DNA of 64,000 bases from Hemicordylus capensis (taxonomy: Eukaryota; Chordata; Lepidosauria; Squamata; Cordylidae). The position numbers and the translations under genes were made by a program. The stretch is taken from NCBI RefSeq assembly GCF_027244095.1, contig NC_069662.1, positions 10,938,501 through 11,002,500 on the forward strand, read 5' to 3'. Of the stretch, positions 11,191-23,899 are shown one piece after another (positions within the stretch are counted from its first letter, which is position 1; every line of letters starts with the position of its first letter). A model generated the notes under the pieces. It did no database searches. It worked only from the letters and a program-made list of their open reading frames with translations, and was not told where the DNA came from.

Positions 11191-11715
11191 CAATTAAGGG
11201 GACTAAGGGGAGAGATGATCAAGGAGTATAAAATTATGTATGGCGTGGAGAGGGTGGACTGTGAGAAATTTTTCTCCCTCTCTCACAACACTCAAACCAG
11301 GGGTCACCCCATGAAACTGAAGGTCGGGAAATTTAGGACCAACAAGAGGAAATACTTTTTCAAATAGTGCATAAATAATCTATGGAATTCCTTGCCATGG
11401 GATGTGGTGATGTCCACCTGCTTGGATGGCTTTAAAAGGGCTTAGACAAATTCATGTAGGACAGTCTATCAGTGGCTACTAGTCTGGTGGCTGTGGGCCA
11501 CCTCCAGCCTCAGAGACACATTGCCTCTCTATACCAGTTGCAGGGGAGCAACAGCTGGAGAGAGGGCATGCCCTCTCACCTCTTGCCTGTGGGTTTCTCG
11601 GAGGCATCTGGTGGGCCCCTGTGTGAAACAGGATGCTGGACTAGATAGGCCTTAGGCCTTATCCAGCAGGGCTGTTCTTATGTTTTAAAGTGCCTGTTCT
11701 TATGTTTTTAAAGGG
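11191..11715 (+). mobile_element. CR1 LINE, 3' end
   Basis: Same 3' region as 230-770: the end of the reverse transcriptase coding part, then the UTR, ending in two 'tgttcttatgttt' units. It is 5'-truncated and not coding. Confidence 0.9.
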
Positions 11716-11740
11716 GTTTAAATGCTCTTTCCCTTCCAAG

Positions 11741-11907
11741 CAGGGGTGTAACAAGGCTGGAGTGGGCCCAGAGACAAAATTTTATGATGGGCCCCTCGCT
11801 GATACACACACACTCACTTCACATGTTACTTGCCTCTGGGGGGGCCCTTGAGGCGTGGGGGCCCCCAGGCAGCTGCCTCCCCTTGCCTAATAGTAGTTAC
11901 GCCCCTG
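11741..11907. mobile_element. hAT MITE (CAGGGG type)
   Basis: 167-bp non-autonomous element with terminal inverted repeats CAGGGGTGTAAC and GTTACGCCCCTG. It is flanked by a perfect 8-bp target duplication, cttccaag (11733-11740 and 11908-11915), which is diagnostic of the hAT superfamily. Related copies lie at 29063-29227 and 47850-48116. Confidence 0.9.
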
Positions 11908-11915
11908 CTTCCAAG

Positions 11916-12423
11916 GGTGGGCAGAATGCTGCCAAAATGCATGATTGTGCTCAGTACTCCCCCTTTGAGATTGTGGCCAATCGTGGCCACCCTGCTCACA
12001 TTGTGACCCTTTGCCCACAGTCTGGCTGTAGAACTGACTAGGATCAGCCTCAGAGGTCAAGCAGCAGGGAGAGGCTGCCCTTATCCTGCAACTGGAGTTA
12101 GGCGGGCTGTGGTTTGGTGAGCGTATGCGGCAACATTTGGCATTTCAAATTGGAACCTCGGCCATGTTTACTTCCAGTTAGCCATTCCGTCTGAATATGG
12201 CCAGTATTCAGTATTTATCTCAGCAGGCAACAACCTACGCCTTCTCCGGGAGATATACAAGCTTGAGCTATAAGGTTGAGCCGCAAATGTTGTGTAGCAG
12301 TCATTGCAGAAGAATGTTCTGCAATGATGCTGCAGAACACTCTTCTGCAACCATGATTAGACAGACAGCCTAGAACAATGATGATACAAAAATTCTAAGG
12401 AAGCAGATTCAGGCTAGACATAG
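11916..12423. other. Spacer between genes B and A
   Basis: No gene is recognised. A small palindrome lies at about 12312-12345 (gttctgca and tgcagaac). Otherwise nothing identifiable. Confidence 0.5.
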
Positions 12424-12722
12424 GGACATAGGAAGCTGCCATATACTGAGTCAGACCATTGGTCTATCGAGCTCAGTATTGTCTTCACAGACTGGCAGCG
12501 GCTTCTCCAAGCTTGCAGGCAGGAATCTCTCTCAGCCCTATTTTGGAGGAGCCAGAGAGGGAACTTGTAACCTTCTGCTCTTCCCAGAGCGGCTCCATCC
12601 CCTGAGGGGAAGATCTCATAGTGCTCACACTTCTAGTCTCCCATTCCTATGCAACCAGGGCAGACCCTGCTTAGCTAAGGGGACAAGTCATGCTCGCTAC
12701 CACAAGACCAGCTCTCCTCTCG
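12424..12722 (-). mobile_element. 5S-like SINE
   Basis: Reverse-oriented copy of the SINE seen at 7360-7693. The CR1-like tail comes first on the plus strand ('aggaagctgccatatactgag') and the 5S-like head last. Confidence 0.8.
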
Positions 12723-12784
12723 ATGTTCCAGCTGCAAGAGGTTTTATACAGATTACTCACCATTTTGGGTGGAAATATACAAAT

Positions 12785-12870
12785 TAGGAACCCAGTCTTG
12801 GAAGCCAAGATGGATATCATTTCCACAGACACCATGTATCATATTTCAGTAGGTTGGACTAACAAAGGCA
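12785..12870 (-). pseudogene. Relic fragment of V2R exon 6 downstream of gene B
   Basis: About 80 bases match the part of exon 6 coding for the STRGK...[10 protein letters not shown] region (TM6-TM7) of gene B at about 13250-13330. Shared landmarks on the plus strand are tggaagccaagatgga, atttccacag and taggttgga. It lies some 280 bases past the stop codon of B. A matching relic lies at about 61910-61985 downstream of gene D. It is too short and diverged to encode anything. Confidence 0.65.
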
Positions 12871-13153
12871 GTTGTTAGTTGTTTTGGGGTGTAAAACATT
12901 TTCAGGTTTTTTAATATAATAAAATATAGCGGCATATAGCAGAAAGCAAAAGCCCTTCTCCAGCTACAATTTGCTCTAATTAAGACTACTGACTAAATGA
13001 CTCAATAGGATTACCTAGAAGTTACTATAAATGACTAATGAATTTCAACAGGACTTTCTCAAGAAAATTTAGTCAGCAACTAAATTTTTGTTGTTTGAAA
13101 CAGAACTTGCTCATGAATGTCATTGCTGCATCAGGGCCATAGACCTTTAGAGT
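12871..13153 (-). other. 3' flank of gene B, probable 3' UTR
   Basis: The block after the stop codon aligns loosely with 62150-62344 behind gene D (shared tcagggcca and agctacaatttgctc/gcaattagctc). It probably contains the 3' UTR. No clear polyadenylation signal was singled out. Confidence 0.4.
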
Positions 13154-14055
13154 CTACTTCTTTCTTCTTATTAACTCAATCCTTTGGTTCAGGTCAGGCC
13201 TCAGCACAATGATATAGCATTTGGGCAAAAAGATGCAACACAGTAAGCCAGCACTGGAGGCCAAAATGGAGAATATTTCCACAGCTACCATGAATTTCCC
13301 CCTTGTACTCAGGTAGGTTGGAACAAAGCACAACCACACACTGCAAAAGACCAGCATGCTGAAGGTGATAAACTTGGCTTCGTTAAAACTGTCAGGTAAC
13401 TGCCTGGCCAAGAAAGCCAAAATGAAGCTCACTGTAGCCAGGAAGCCCAGGAAGCTCAGTACAGAATAAAACATGGCAGTGGAGCCTTCATTACATTCCA
13501 GGATCATTTCTTTAGCCATGGAGGTCATGTCTAGATCTGGGAATGGTGGGGAAGTTGCCAGCCACACTGTACAGATTGTGACTTGAATGAGAGAACAGGA
13601 AAGAACGATGGAGTAGGCCAAACCTTTCCCCACCCATTTCCGCACGCTGGACCCTGGCTTTGTGGCCATGAAAGCAAGAACCACAATGGTAGTTTTAGCC
13701 AAGATGCAAGAAACTGCCACAGAGAAGATGATGGCAAAAGCAGCTTGTCGAAGGAGACATGTGATACTCTTAGGCTTGCCAATGAATAGCAACGCACAAA
13801 GGAAGGAGAGAAGGAGGGAGATGAGGAGAGTGTAGGTGAGGCTGCGGTTGTTGGCTTTGACAATGGGAGTGTCCTTGTGCTTCAGGAAGATCCTTAACAC
13901 CAATGCTGAAATGAAAGAAAAGGATAGAGCAAAAACATGGAAACTGATCCCCAAAGGTTCTTCATGAGTCAGAAAGGCAATAGCCTTGGGAATGCAAAAA
14001 TCCCGACCATAGTTTGGATAATGATCTTCTGCACACTGAATGCAGTCATCCATGT
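13154..14055 (-). CDS. Gene B exon 6 (7TM)
   Basis: 902 nt including the TAG stop. Starts [20 protein letters not shown], completing the cysteine-rich region, then seven hydrophobic segments and LPKCYIIV near the end. The acceptor is cgcccccAG. All seven membrane spans are present without interruption. Confidence 0.95.
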
Positions 14056-14527
14056 CTGGGGGCGAAAAGTGGTTTTATACACATGTTGGTGGAATGTATA
14101 GTACACTGAAATATTCAATCTTAACATTATAAATCTCTTCATTACTTTTGTTACTTCTATATCTGATGTTTTCAATTTCTTCATGGAAATATATTGGAAG
14201 TAACCCTATTCAGGATAGACAAGGAGCAACCCAGATCTTAGGTCCAAAATCAGGAAAGGGAACTCCATCCTATCATGGAGGGCATCCTCTACATTTGGCC
14301 AGACTACCCTCTTCCTATATTCTCTGAAATGTGTTACGAGCAGAACACAGGAGGGAGAATTCTGTTGAATATTCATGCTGGGGCATCTCATCTATTTTGT
14401 AATGATATCAGGATGGTGGATGAGTGAATGTTTCAGGAGGAACTGGGTTAACGTTTGAACTGCCAAACTGATTTGTAACAAACTTAGTATATTTGTTCAG
14501 ATTATAGAGGACATATTTATTGATATC

Positions 14528-14581
<54 letters not shown>

Positions 14582-17500
14582 CAATATGTTTATTGATATC
14601 CAATAAATGAGTTCCAGAACCCATTTCAAGATAGCAGCTATGAGTATTCCCGTCTACCAACTTTGCAATGCCTGGACTGATCTGGATCAAATTTAATACA
14701 GTGCCCCATAGAGACATTTCAATGGCATGCTTTATAATGATGTCATCATCTCACTGCCATCCTCCACCTATGCACAGTGCATCCTGTTCTTCCAGACAAG
14801 GCTCTGGCGACTACTGTTTTACTGCATATTGCATTTGGTGTTCAACAATAAAAGTGCATGAATTTGATGATTCTAATTATCAATTAAAATTATACTGAAA
14901 GGAAAGTAAGCAGGTTAGCTCTTACTAGAACTTCTTGTTTCATTATTCAATGCAAACACTGGAGATCTAACTAACATACCCCTGATAACTAAACAAAGGA
15001 GGTAGGTGTGTAGGTCCTCCATTATCCCAAAATGCCTTGCCCAGGAAGCAGTGCAGCATCCTATGCCAATGCATGGCTCCTCCCACTGCCCTCGCAAGTC
15101 ACAACACTCTATTTGGTAGCTGGCCCTGGGAGCTACAAAAGCCGCTACAGGCACCCACGTAACCAAAAACAAAGGTAGGACAGCAGAAGTTTCTATCGTA
15201 CCTAGGTTAAGGGCAGAGTAGACAATCTGGGTAGCCTGGTGTCATGGCTCAGACCTCTGACTCTTCTGAGTCAGAGGAGGAATGGGAGGTCTCGGTTGGG
15301 AGTGCAGCCTCAGAGGCACAGCAACAGGATTTGGCAGGGAGAACAGACGCTGGAGCTGAGGAATCAGACAGCTGCCAGACATGAGCAGGCTGATCAGGAG
15401 GAGGAGGGGATTTCGTCTGTCTTGACAAGACGTCTCGAGAGGAAGGCTCAGTGGGAGTCACGCAGGAAAAGGATATCACAAGAGAGGAAGTAGAAGTGCT
15501 GACTCAGGAAAGCCTGATTGGCTGCTGGTTATCTAGAGCCCTATATTAAGCAGTCTGTTAGTTGCACAGATTGCTGTTAGCAACTTTCGCTTACCACAGA
15601 CCGTGTTCCTATTTAGAATTCCTCAACCTTTCGAGTTCCAGTTTGCCCTTGTTCTGTTCTTTCCTGCTTTGTGTTTCTTGTTTTGTTAATTCCTTGCTCT
15701 GGTGTCCTTTGTTCCATTCATTCCTTGCTCTGTTGTTTTCTTTTCAGTTATTACTCAGTTATCGTAGAGGGGGGTACCTAGATTAGTTCAGGGGACTTGA
15801 TTCATTTACTACTATTTTTCTTTGCGAGTCTTTCGTTTTCCTTTGTACAGCTTCACGGCTACTTTCTGTTTAACTCACAGGGGGAGAGCTGAAGAGGTTG
15901 AAAATCCTGTTGGGTTAGCCAAGCTAACACATTTACGACACCCAGCTTGATAGGCACTGGGGAGGAGAGGGCTGTGAGGCTCCAGACAAGTCCTAATTGT
16001 ACCCAGGTTAACCATGTGCTACCCAGAAAAGGCTGGTCATGAGAACATCCTAACTGTGTATTTTCAGCTTCATGCAGGAGAAAGGGATTTGGACTTGGGT
16101 TCTTTCTCCTACCAGTCCTGTCCTTCCAATCCTCAAACTACAAAATACTTCTAACCTTTTCATGGATGCAGGTGTGACTCTGAAGTCTCTGCACATTCTT
16201 AGATTATTAAAAATAAGACCTGGGTCTTACAACAGGGCAGAACTGAAGAGGTGCTCAACACATGCTCAGAATCAATGAAATTAATGGACAGGAGACATAC
16301 AAAGCAAATCTCACAGAGGGAGACAGTCAGTCAGCACTTACTGTACTGAGGGACAGAGCAGGATGATACTAAATAGGTGTCAATCACTCTGGCTTGTGTT
16401 TGCAAAACTAACTTCTCAGACTAAGAGCAATCCCTTTAAACTGCAAATGTATTTACTGTGACTAGAGTACAGAAGAGCAATTTTGTGTTTTGCTTCTCTA
16501 CGCTGAGAAACTATGTTTCTTCACAAACTGCTTTACAAAATACCTAGTAAAAGGGTTTGCATTTTGCAAGCCCGTGAACATCTTAGCTTTTGGATACTCA
16601 AGGATTTCCTAGCTCATTCCCCATCCTTTCCAAGAGGAGAGTTTGTCTGGTTTTCCCAGGAAAGTAATACATTTTTCTGGGGGTTGGGGCTTTGTTGATG
16701 GTCTGGGCAAGGTCTTGAATCTACCTGAGAAAATGGTGTGTTTCTGTGGTTTAGTGGAGGCTAGTGGGATGATAATTTGATGGTAAACTCCTTTTGCCTC
16801 TCTTATATATGAGAATAAATATTTCTAAGGCCCTATCATTTGGCGATGAGGCAGAATGATCAATTGCTGTGAAAAGAGAAGCTACAATGGGGGTCCACCA
16901 CTCAAGAATGTCTGCTAATCAGCAGCTGGGCAGAAGACTCCTCCCAACTCTGCAGCTGTACCCACCTGTTGAATGAGGTAGGATGAAAACAAAAAAAAAG
17001 CCCTCTGATCCAGCTGCTATCATGGATGATGCCTCTGACCTCATCTTCAAATAGCAGCAGCGTGTACAACTTGCAAAATTGTGTAAAAGACTTCTCCTAC
17101 CTAATAAATAATTGTGAGAACCATCTTTTTCTTTTTTTATCGGCAACCATCACCACTGAATTCTCCACAGCTTTTTATGCATGAGCACCTAAATGGACCC
17201 CCATTTTCTGCTGTTTTCATGCTGGATCATAGCCAATATATTCTATAAATATTTTTATTTTAAAGCCTGATTGGCTGCTGGTTATCTCTTACCTTTCTCC
17301 TTTGAAAATTTCCCTTCTGGGCATGGAAGGCAATCATAGCAACAAAATGGCTTCCCTTCCACCTCTGTCCTGCTAAAACCAGGAGGGCAATGGTCATTAC
17401 ACACAGAAAGGGGCCGTACCTGTCCGCACATGAATAAAGGAAATGTTTGATTATGGGGGAATGTGCGTTACAAAGGTTCATAATCTCATCCTCTGCCCTT

Positions 17501-20166
17501 TCCTCTGCATTGTTGGTGTACATGCTCAGCATAGGTGAGAGAAGGGGTGAGTTAAGATATTACATGGCCATAGCCAATGGAACTAGCTTGTGCAGAATAA
17601 CCAAGGAGATGAGACTTCCCCAGCTATTTCAGCAGAGTGCCTTGTCTTTTTAGCAACTTGACACCTCTCCAGAGTAAATAAATAAATAAAAATCCAGGCC
17701 AGTTCTGGATTTTATTGAAACTGAAAACATTGCATTTGGCCTCCTTATTCTAGCATGTGTGCGCAAATGGAATGTTGGTGGGATTGCAAAATGGCGGTAC
17801 TTTCAGGGCACCACTGCTATATAGGGGTTTTGCTATTTAGGAATGAGCACGAACTGGTTCGGAGGCCTATTTACAGGCCTCTAAACTGGTTTGAACCCTG
17901 GCCAGCTCGAAGGTTCGATGGCGGGGAGGGGGTGGCTTTAAGGGCAGGGGAGGATGCACTTACACCTCCCCAATGTGTCCACCCCCTGCTGGTGCATGAT
18001 TCCCTAAAAACCCATCAGGGCAGCAGCGTACCTCCCTGCCGCCCCATCCCAATGTTGTACGGATATGACCGGAAGTACTAGCTGCTCGTGCACTTCTAGA
18101 GCATGCATGCAACATGTGCAATGTGTGCATGCATGTGGTGCAGCTAGTAGTTTCAGTCATATCCGGACAACATCAGGACAGGGAGGCAGGGAGGTATGCT
18201 GCCATGTGGACGGGCTTTTAGGGAATTGCACGCCGGCAAGGGAAATGCAGTGCATCCTCCCCCACCCTTAAAGCCATCCCCCCGCTGGTTCTCTGTGTTG
18301 GGAATTCTCTCTGGTAAGAGAAACCCGTTTCCATTATAGCAGAGTGCACAGAGGCACAACACAGTGGAATTTAATTGGGCATGCGAGAATGTTGAGAGTA
18401 AAGTAACTTGGATCCAGTTCATAGTTTCAAATCAATATAAGTAGTATATATTAGAGAACTCCATTCTAGAGAGGAAAGTGAGGAGATAGAATCTCTAATC
18501 TATCTATCTAGCTGGATGCAGATGGATTCTGCATCTTTGCACACATGGTGCAGGGGGAGGACCTTGCATGTTGCAAGGTAGAAGGAAGGGAAGAGGAAGG
18601 GAAGAGGAAGTGGCAGGAAGGAAGGAAGGAAAGGAAGGAAGGAAGTCCCTGAGATTAGCAATCTACATATCAAAGGGATAGTGTCAGAGTAGTAGAGAAG
18701 AGATGGCCAATGTCTTGGTCAATGACCTCTAGCCCTCTGACTCACTAGTCTGTCCTCCTATGTCATTGAGACAAGAGACAGTGCATAGTCCTTCACTTCC
18801 AACACTGTACACATCCCATTGCTATTTCGGGAGTCTTTTGCCAAGAAGGCAAGGCCAGACCAAGGCCTGAAGGGTTTCCAGAAGCCTTCTCATATGGGGG
18901 TGTCGCCCACTGAGGGCTTACCTTGGAAGTGGCAGTGGCAAACGATCTTTTAAAGAAAATATTTTTCTTTCTTTTTGTAAATTTTATCCAGAATTCCACC
19001 AGCTGACAACCACATTTCCCGTCCCCCTTGCTAACTCCAAGACAACATCATTTCGGCACCGTGAGTAAAAAGGCAAGCCACCAGCTAAATGGAAGTGAAT
19101 CCTAATATTCCCTGAGGACCATCATGGCAGCTGGTACCCATTGGGGCTGGTGGGGAAGACCAGGGTTTTAAATCCCTATGTTTGGAACTGTCTCACTCAT
19201 TTGTATACCAGCAAGTAAAGAAGGAATTCAGCTCCTTTCCTTACCATGCACAACTCTCTGCAGCTCATCTTCTTTAATTAAAACAAATCTAAATACCTTT
19301 TGCGGCCACAGGTAGCCCTCCTGCTACTCTTCCCTTGTCACGTGCACTGAGCAATGGCCCTTTCTTCCCCAGCAGCATTTCACAGCTCAAGTGGCTTCAC
19401 CCACCTGTTCCTCTCTGAACCCTCTGCATGTCCCTCTCTGATTTGTGGCAGTGTTGCAAGCCAAAGCTCATCGATGAAGAAGAACCAAAATGCACCATTG
19501 CCCCAGCAATAACTATTCTGATTTGCAATGCAAATTACAGTGATTTGAGGCACTGGAAGCCACTGCCCTACATCAAAAAATGTATTGTAAATATAAACAC
19601 AGATACAGAAAGAGATATAGGAAGTGACACCCTCTGCTGGAGAGTCTGGGAATTGCCCACTCTGTCAGAGAAGAGACGAGAAGAGAAGAGAAGTGAAGAG
19701 AAGAGAAGAGAAGCCTCATTTGCATGTAAAGTGGAACTGAGGGTCAAATGGACCCCTGGTTCTGCTCCCCACTGCCCATGCTTAGCTGTCCACATTCAGA
19801 ACCTGTGTTTGGAAACAGACAGGAACCGGACTGCAGTCAGGGAGACTGCAAAGAGGAGGGGGAACTGGCTGTGCGGGCTTCCTTCTTGAAGACAGCCCCA
19901 ACAGCCAATCACAGCCAGAGAGGAGTAGACGTGTCTTACCTCAACTCTGGTTACAGCCAGTGAAACCTGCAGTTCCGTATTCAGATGTAAAGCTGGAAAA
20001 TTCAGATGTATAGCTGGAAACTTCAGCAAAACTCACTACAACCTGAGGGAAAATTTGGGTCCCTTTCCTGATGGGACTGGGGTTGTATGCATTCACACAT
20101 AAAGATTTGTCAGCCTCAGGATCTTTCACCTCCAGTTTCCCCTTACATGTGAATATGGAGAGGGGG

Positions 20167-20224
<58 letters not shown>

Positions 20225-23200
20225 ACGCGTGCGCAAAGGAGGAGACTAAGAAGCAAGAGAGGGAAGAGGAATAGAATAGATCTTGTGCTGGGGGTGGGAG
20301 AGTGAGTAGCATGGTGCTCCACCTGCACCTAGTGACTGGCCTTCCCTCACTAAAGCCCCAGCATAGCCTGAAGATGCTGCTTGCTGACTTGAAGCCTATC
20401 AAAAAGTATTGCTCAGCTACATCTCTATCTAGTGTGCATTGACTGTGATGCATCTGCACATGTATACATAGGATATACATTGGCCATAAGCTCTGAACAG
20501 TGAACCAAGACTTTTAACATATTGGAAATGAATGGGAACTTTTTCAAATATGCACAGATCTTACCTGTTTAAATCGGCTGGGCCACTGAACGGCATCTTC
20601 ATGAATGGAGAACACAGGGTTAGGGGCAGCCTCTGGCTCTAGCTTTCCAACTCTGACTCTACGGAAGGACTGGTTGGGGAATGTGACCCAGTTGATAATA
20701 TCCAATCCAGCAACTAATTCCCCATTTTCATCAAAGGAAACCTTTTCCCCAGCACTGTTGTTAAAGGATCCACTTCTCAGAAAGTGATGGAGCTTTATTG
20801 GGGGTGATGAAAAGAGAGCCATTTGTTAGGATGTACATAAAAATGTAAAAATACATTTGGTGCGCTGCCTACTAGGGGTGTGTATGAGCCAGTTGGGCAT
20901 CTCCTTTGGGAAGCACCAAACTTGTTCAGGAGATAGCAGCAGAACTAGTCTGGTGGGGTGGGGAGCAGTTCCCTTAAGAAGCAGGTAAGCAGGCCCTTAC
21001 CTGCTCCTCTGCTGCCTGCTGCATTCCAGTTTTGGTGCTTACTCTAGCAAAAGCCATGTGCAGCTGTGACACTGTTTCCTGCAGCCTGCATGTGCAGCAT
21101 TGGCATGCACATGGGCACCACACATGCGTGACACATATGTGCATCCCACAGTCACATGAGGCTTTTACTAGAGCAAGCACCGCACCCAGAAAAGCTGTGG
21201 GGCAGCAACAGAAGAGGTAAGGACCTGCTTACCTCCTTCTTAAAGTAACTGCTCCTCTCTCCACCCACTCCTGCAAAAGCCATTCATACACATTCCCTAC
21301 TGCCTACTATCCCCTTTTACCCCAAAGCAGCTAGGAAGAAGGGTGGGCAACCAAACCAGGATATCAGCTGGGCAGAATAAGCCATGACTGCACTCACTGT
21401 ATGGCTGGAGGGATTGGAAAACGACAGGAAGACTCCAGGATCAAGGTTGCCACCTCAGAAGCTTCTCTCACCAACAACAGGTTTCTTATAGACATGAAAG
21501 AAAGCCTTCTCTCATATCAATCTGTCCAGTCACTGTTCCTTGTAAGAGCAGGGATGGACAATAATGGTCAAGTGGGGAGAGGCATCCCCAGACTCCTGAG
21601 GGAGAGGGTGCCTGCCAGCTGAGATCCAGCTCGCACTTCACGCCCCCACACCCAACATTCTGGGGAGGTTCTGAGGTAATGGTGGCTGACTACAAACCTG
21701 GAGGCTGCAGAGAGGAGGGGGAACTGACTGTGTTGGCTTCCTTCTGGCATGGAGGACAGCCCACATAGTCAATCATGGCCAAAGGGAGAGAGGAGGTTCC
21801 TCCATGAACTCCGGCTACAGTTCTGTAGTTCCGAATTTGGATGACATGCATGCTGAGTGGAACCTCAGGGCTGGGGAGGTGAAACTCACTACCACCCAAG
21901 GGTTCAGACTGCAGTCACAAAATTGAAACCAAGTGTGCATTGCCTGACAGATCTGGAGTTGCAAACATAGGTATTTGGTGTGTGTCCCCACCAGTGCTTC
22001 AATCCCTAGGCTTGCAGTTTCTCTCCCTCCCTCTGGGGCACAGTATGGGCATATATGCTGGTCATTCATTTGGAAGCTGAGCAGGAATTTTTTGCTTCCT
22101 GACAGACTGGCCAAGTCAAGATGTTTGCTCACCTACTAGGGATGTGAATTCCGTTTTGGATGCAAAACATTTTGTGCACAAAACAGGCCATTTCAGCTGT
22201 TTTGTAGCCAAAACACCCAATGCTCAAAGCAGAAAATTTTGTAGCCAAAACAAAACATCCGTTTTGGATACAAACCATTTTGTTGTTTCAGCTGTTTTGG
22301 AACTCCACTTTGCAATTGCAAAAAGTCTTTCTCCTTCAGTCTCCATTTTGAGTTTTGACATCTGTTTGAATTTCCAGCCCTTCCAGCCTGCAGATCGGCC
22401 AGCGAAAGCATGGGCTGATCTGCTGGCAATTGCCTCCTTATTCCTTTTAAGCAAAGTTAAGGGTAAATTTTACCCTCATTGGCTAGTGGGGCAGTGTGCA
22501 TTTCATTGTTGTTGTTTCACACTGTTGTGTATAGATAAATTGCATTTTGGGCGGGAGGGATGTGGATGTGCATGACCTCTGGAAATCTGCCTGATTTTTT
22601 CCAAAGCTCTGCTGTTGTTAATGTGTGATGTTGATGTCATTTGGGGTGGATTCGGGGCAGAAAGGGGGCTTTGGGGGCAGAAGAGTGGTTCAGGTGGTAG
22701 TGCCCCAATGGGTGCCTACCCATTGAGAGTGGTAGTGTAGTGCACATAGGGTGCCAACCACCCCCATGGGTTGCTAACCCAAGGGGTGCTGGGTTCTGTT
22801 GTTTCTGAGGTGTTCTGAGTGTAGATTCTCTGGAAGCATATGAGATTTTCAATGACAAGCCATGAAGCCACTCTCATATGCCACCAGAGAATCTGAATCT
22901 ACACTCAAAACATCTCAGAAACAACAGAACCCAGTACCCCATGGGTTAGCAACCCATGAGGGTGATTGGCACCCTATGTGCTCTACACCACCACTCACTC
23001 TGGGCCACCCTGGTGCCCCCCAAGTGCAGTTATGGGGCAGGAATTATGGAGGTCCATCATTCCCTATGGGGAAGACCTTTACAGATGCACAAACTCCATT
23101 ACATTTTTAAAAATCAGCCCTCTGACCAATTCCTTTGAAATAATACTGGCAGCTTCCTTGCCCTCACTGGGCACTACCACCCACCCTGCTCTGCTCTGGG

Positions 23201-23860
23201 CCACCCCTTTCCCCCCAACATGAAGCTATACTTTTGCTGAAACCTCCATTCTTCCCTATGGGAAAAATCTTAAACTTCAAAAATTCACCAAAAATCAGCC
23301 CTTTGCCCAATTCCTCTGAAATTTGGGTGGTAGTTTCCACCCATTGGGTACTACCACCTCCACCCACTAGTTTTTCCCCAGGGCCATTTTTTAAAGTCCA
23401 AAATGTTTCCGATTCGGATTTTGCAATTTTGAACAAAAAACAAAATTGGGGTGTTTTGGATTGGCTGATTTGAACAAAGAACAAAATGGAGGTGTTTCGG
23501 ATTCAGGCAAAAAAAAAAACCGGGGGGGGACGCACAACCCTATCACCTACTCCATTCTCTTAGTTACCTTTAAGCCAGACATGGGGAGAATATGTCCCCC
23601 AAATATTTTCCACAATTTTTCAAGGGGAGAATATGAAGGGGGCCTAATTTTGAGAAATTTCTACTGCATTTTAAAATATTCTCAGACATTCTTATGGAGG
23701 TTTTCAACACAGCTGTAGTCTTTTCAGAAATGACTCCCCACTCCCCAGCATGTGAATAAAATAAAGAAAATATAATAGCAGCCAGATACCACTGAAGGGG
23801 ACAGAAACAACTGAGATTTTTCTTATCCCCCCCCTTGCTTTTTATAAAAGGACAGGAGGT

Positions 23861-23899
<39 letters not shown>

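Noticed and set aside
20071-20274. Arg-Glu repeat ORF
   Set aside because: Translation of the (GA)n microsatellite.
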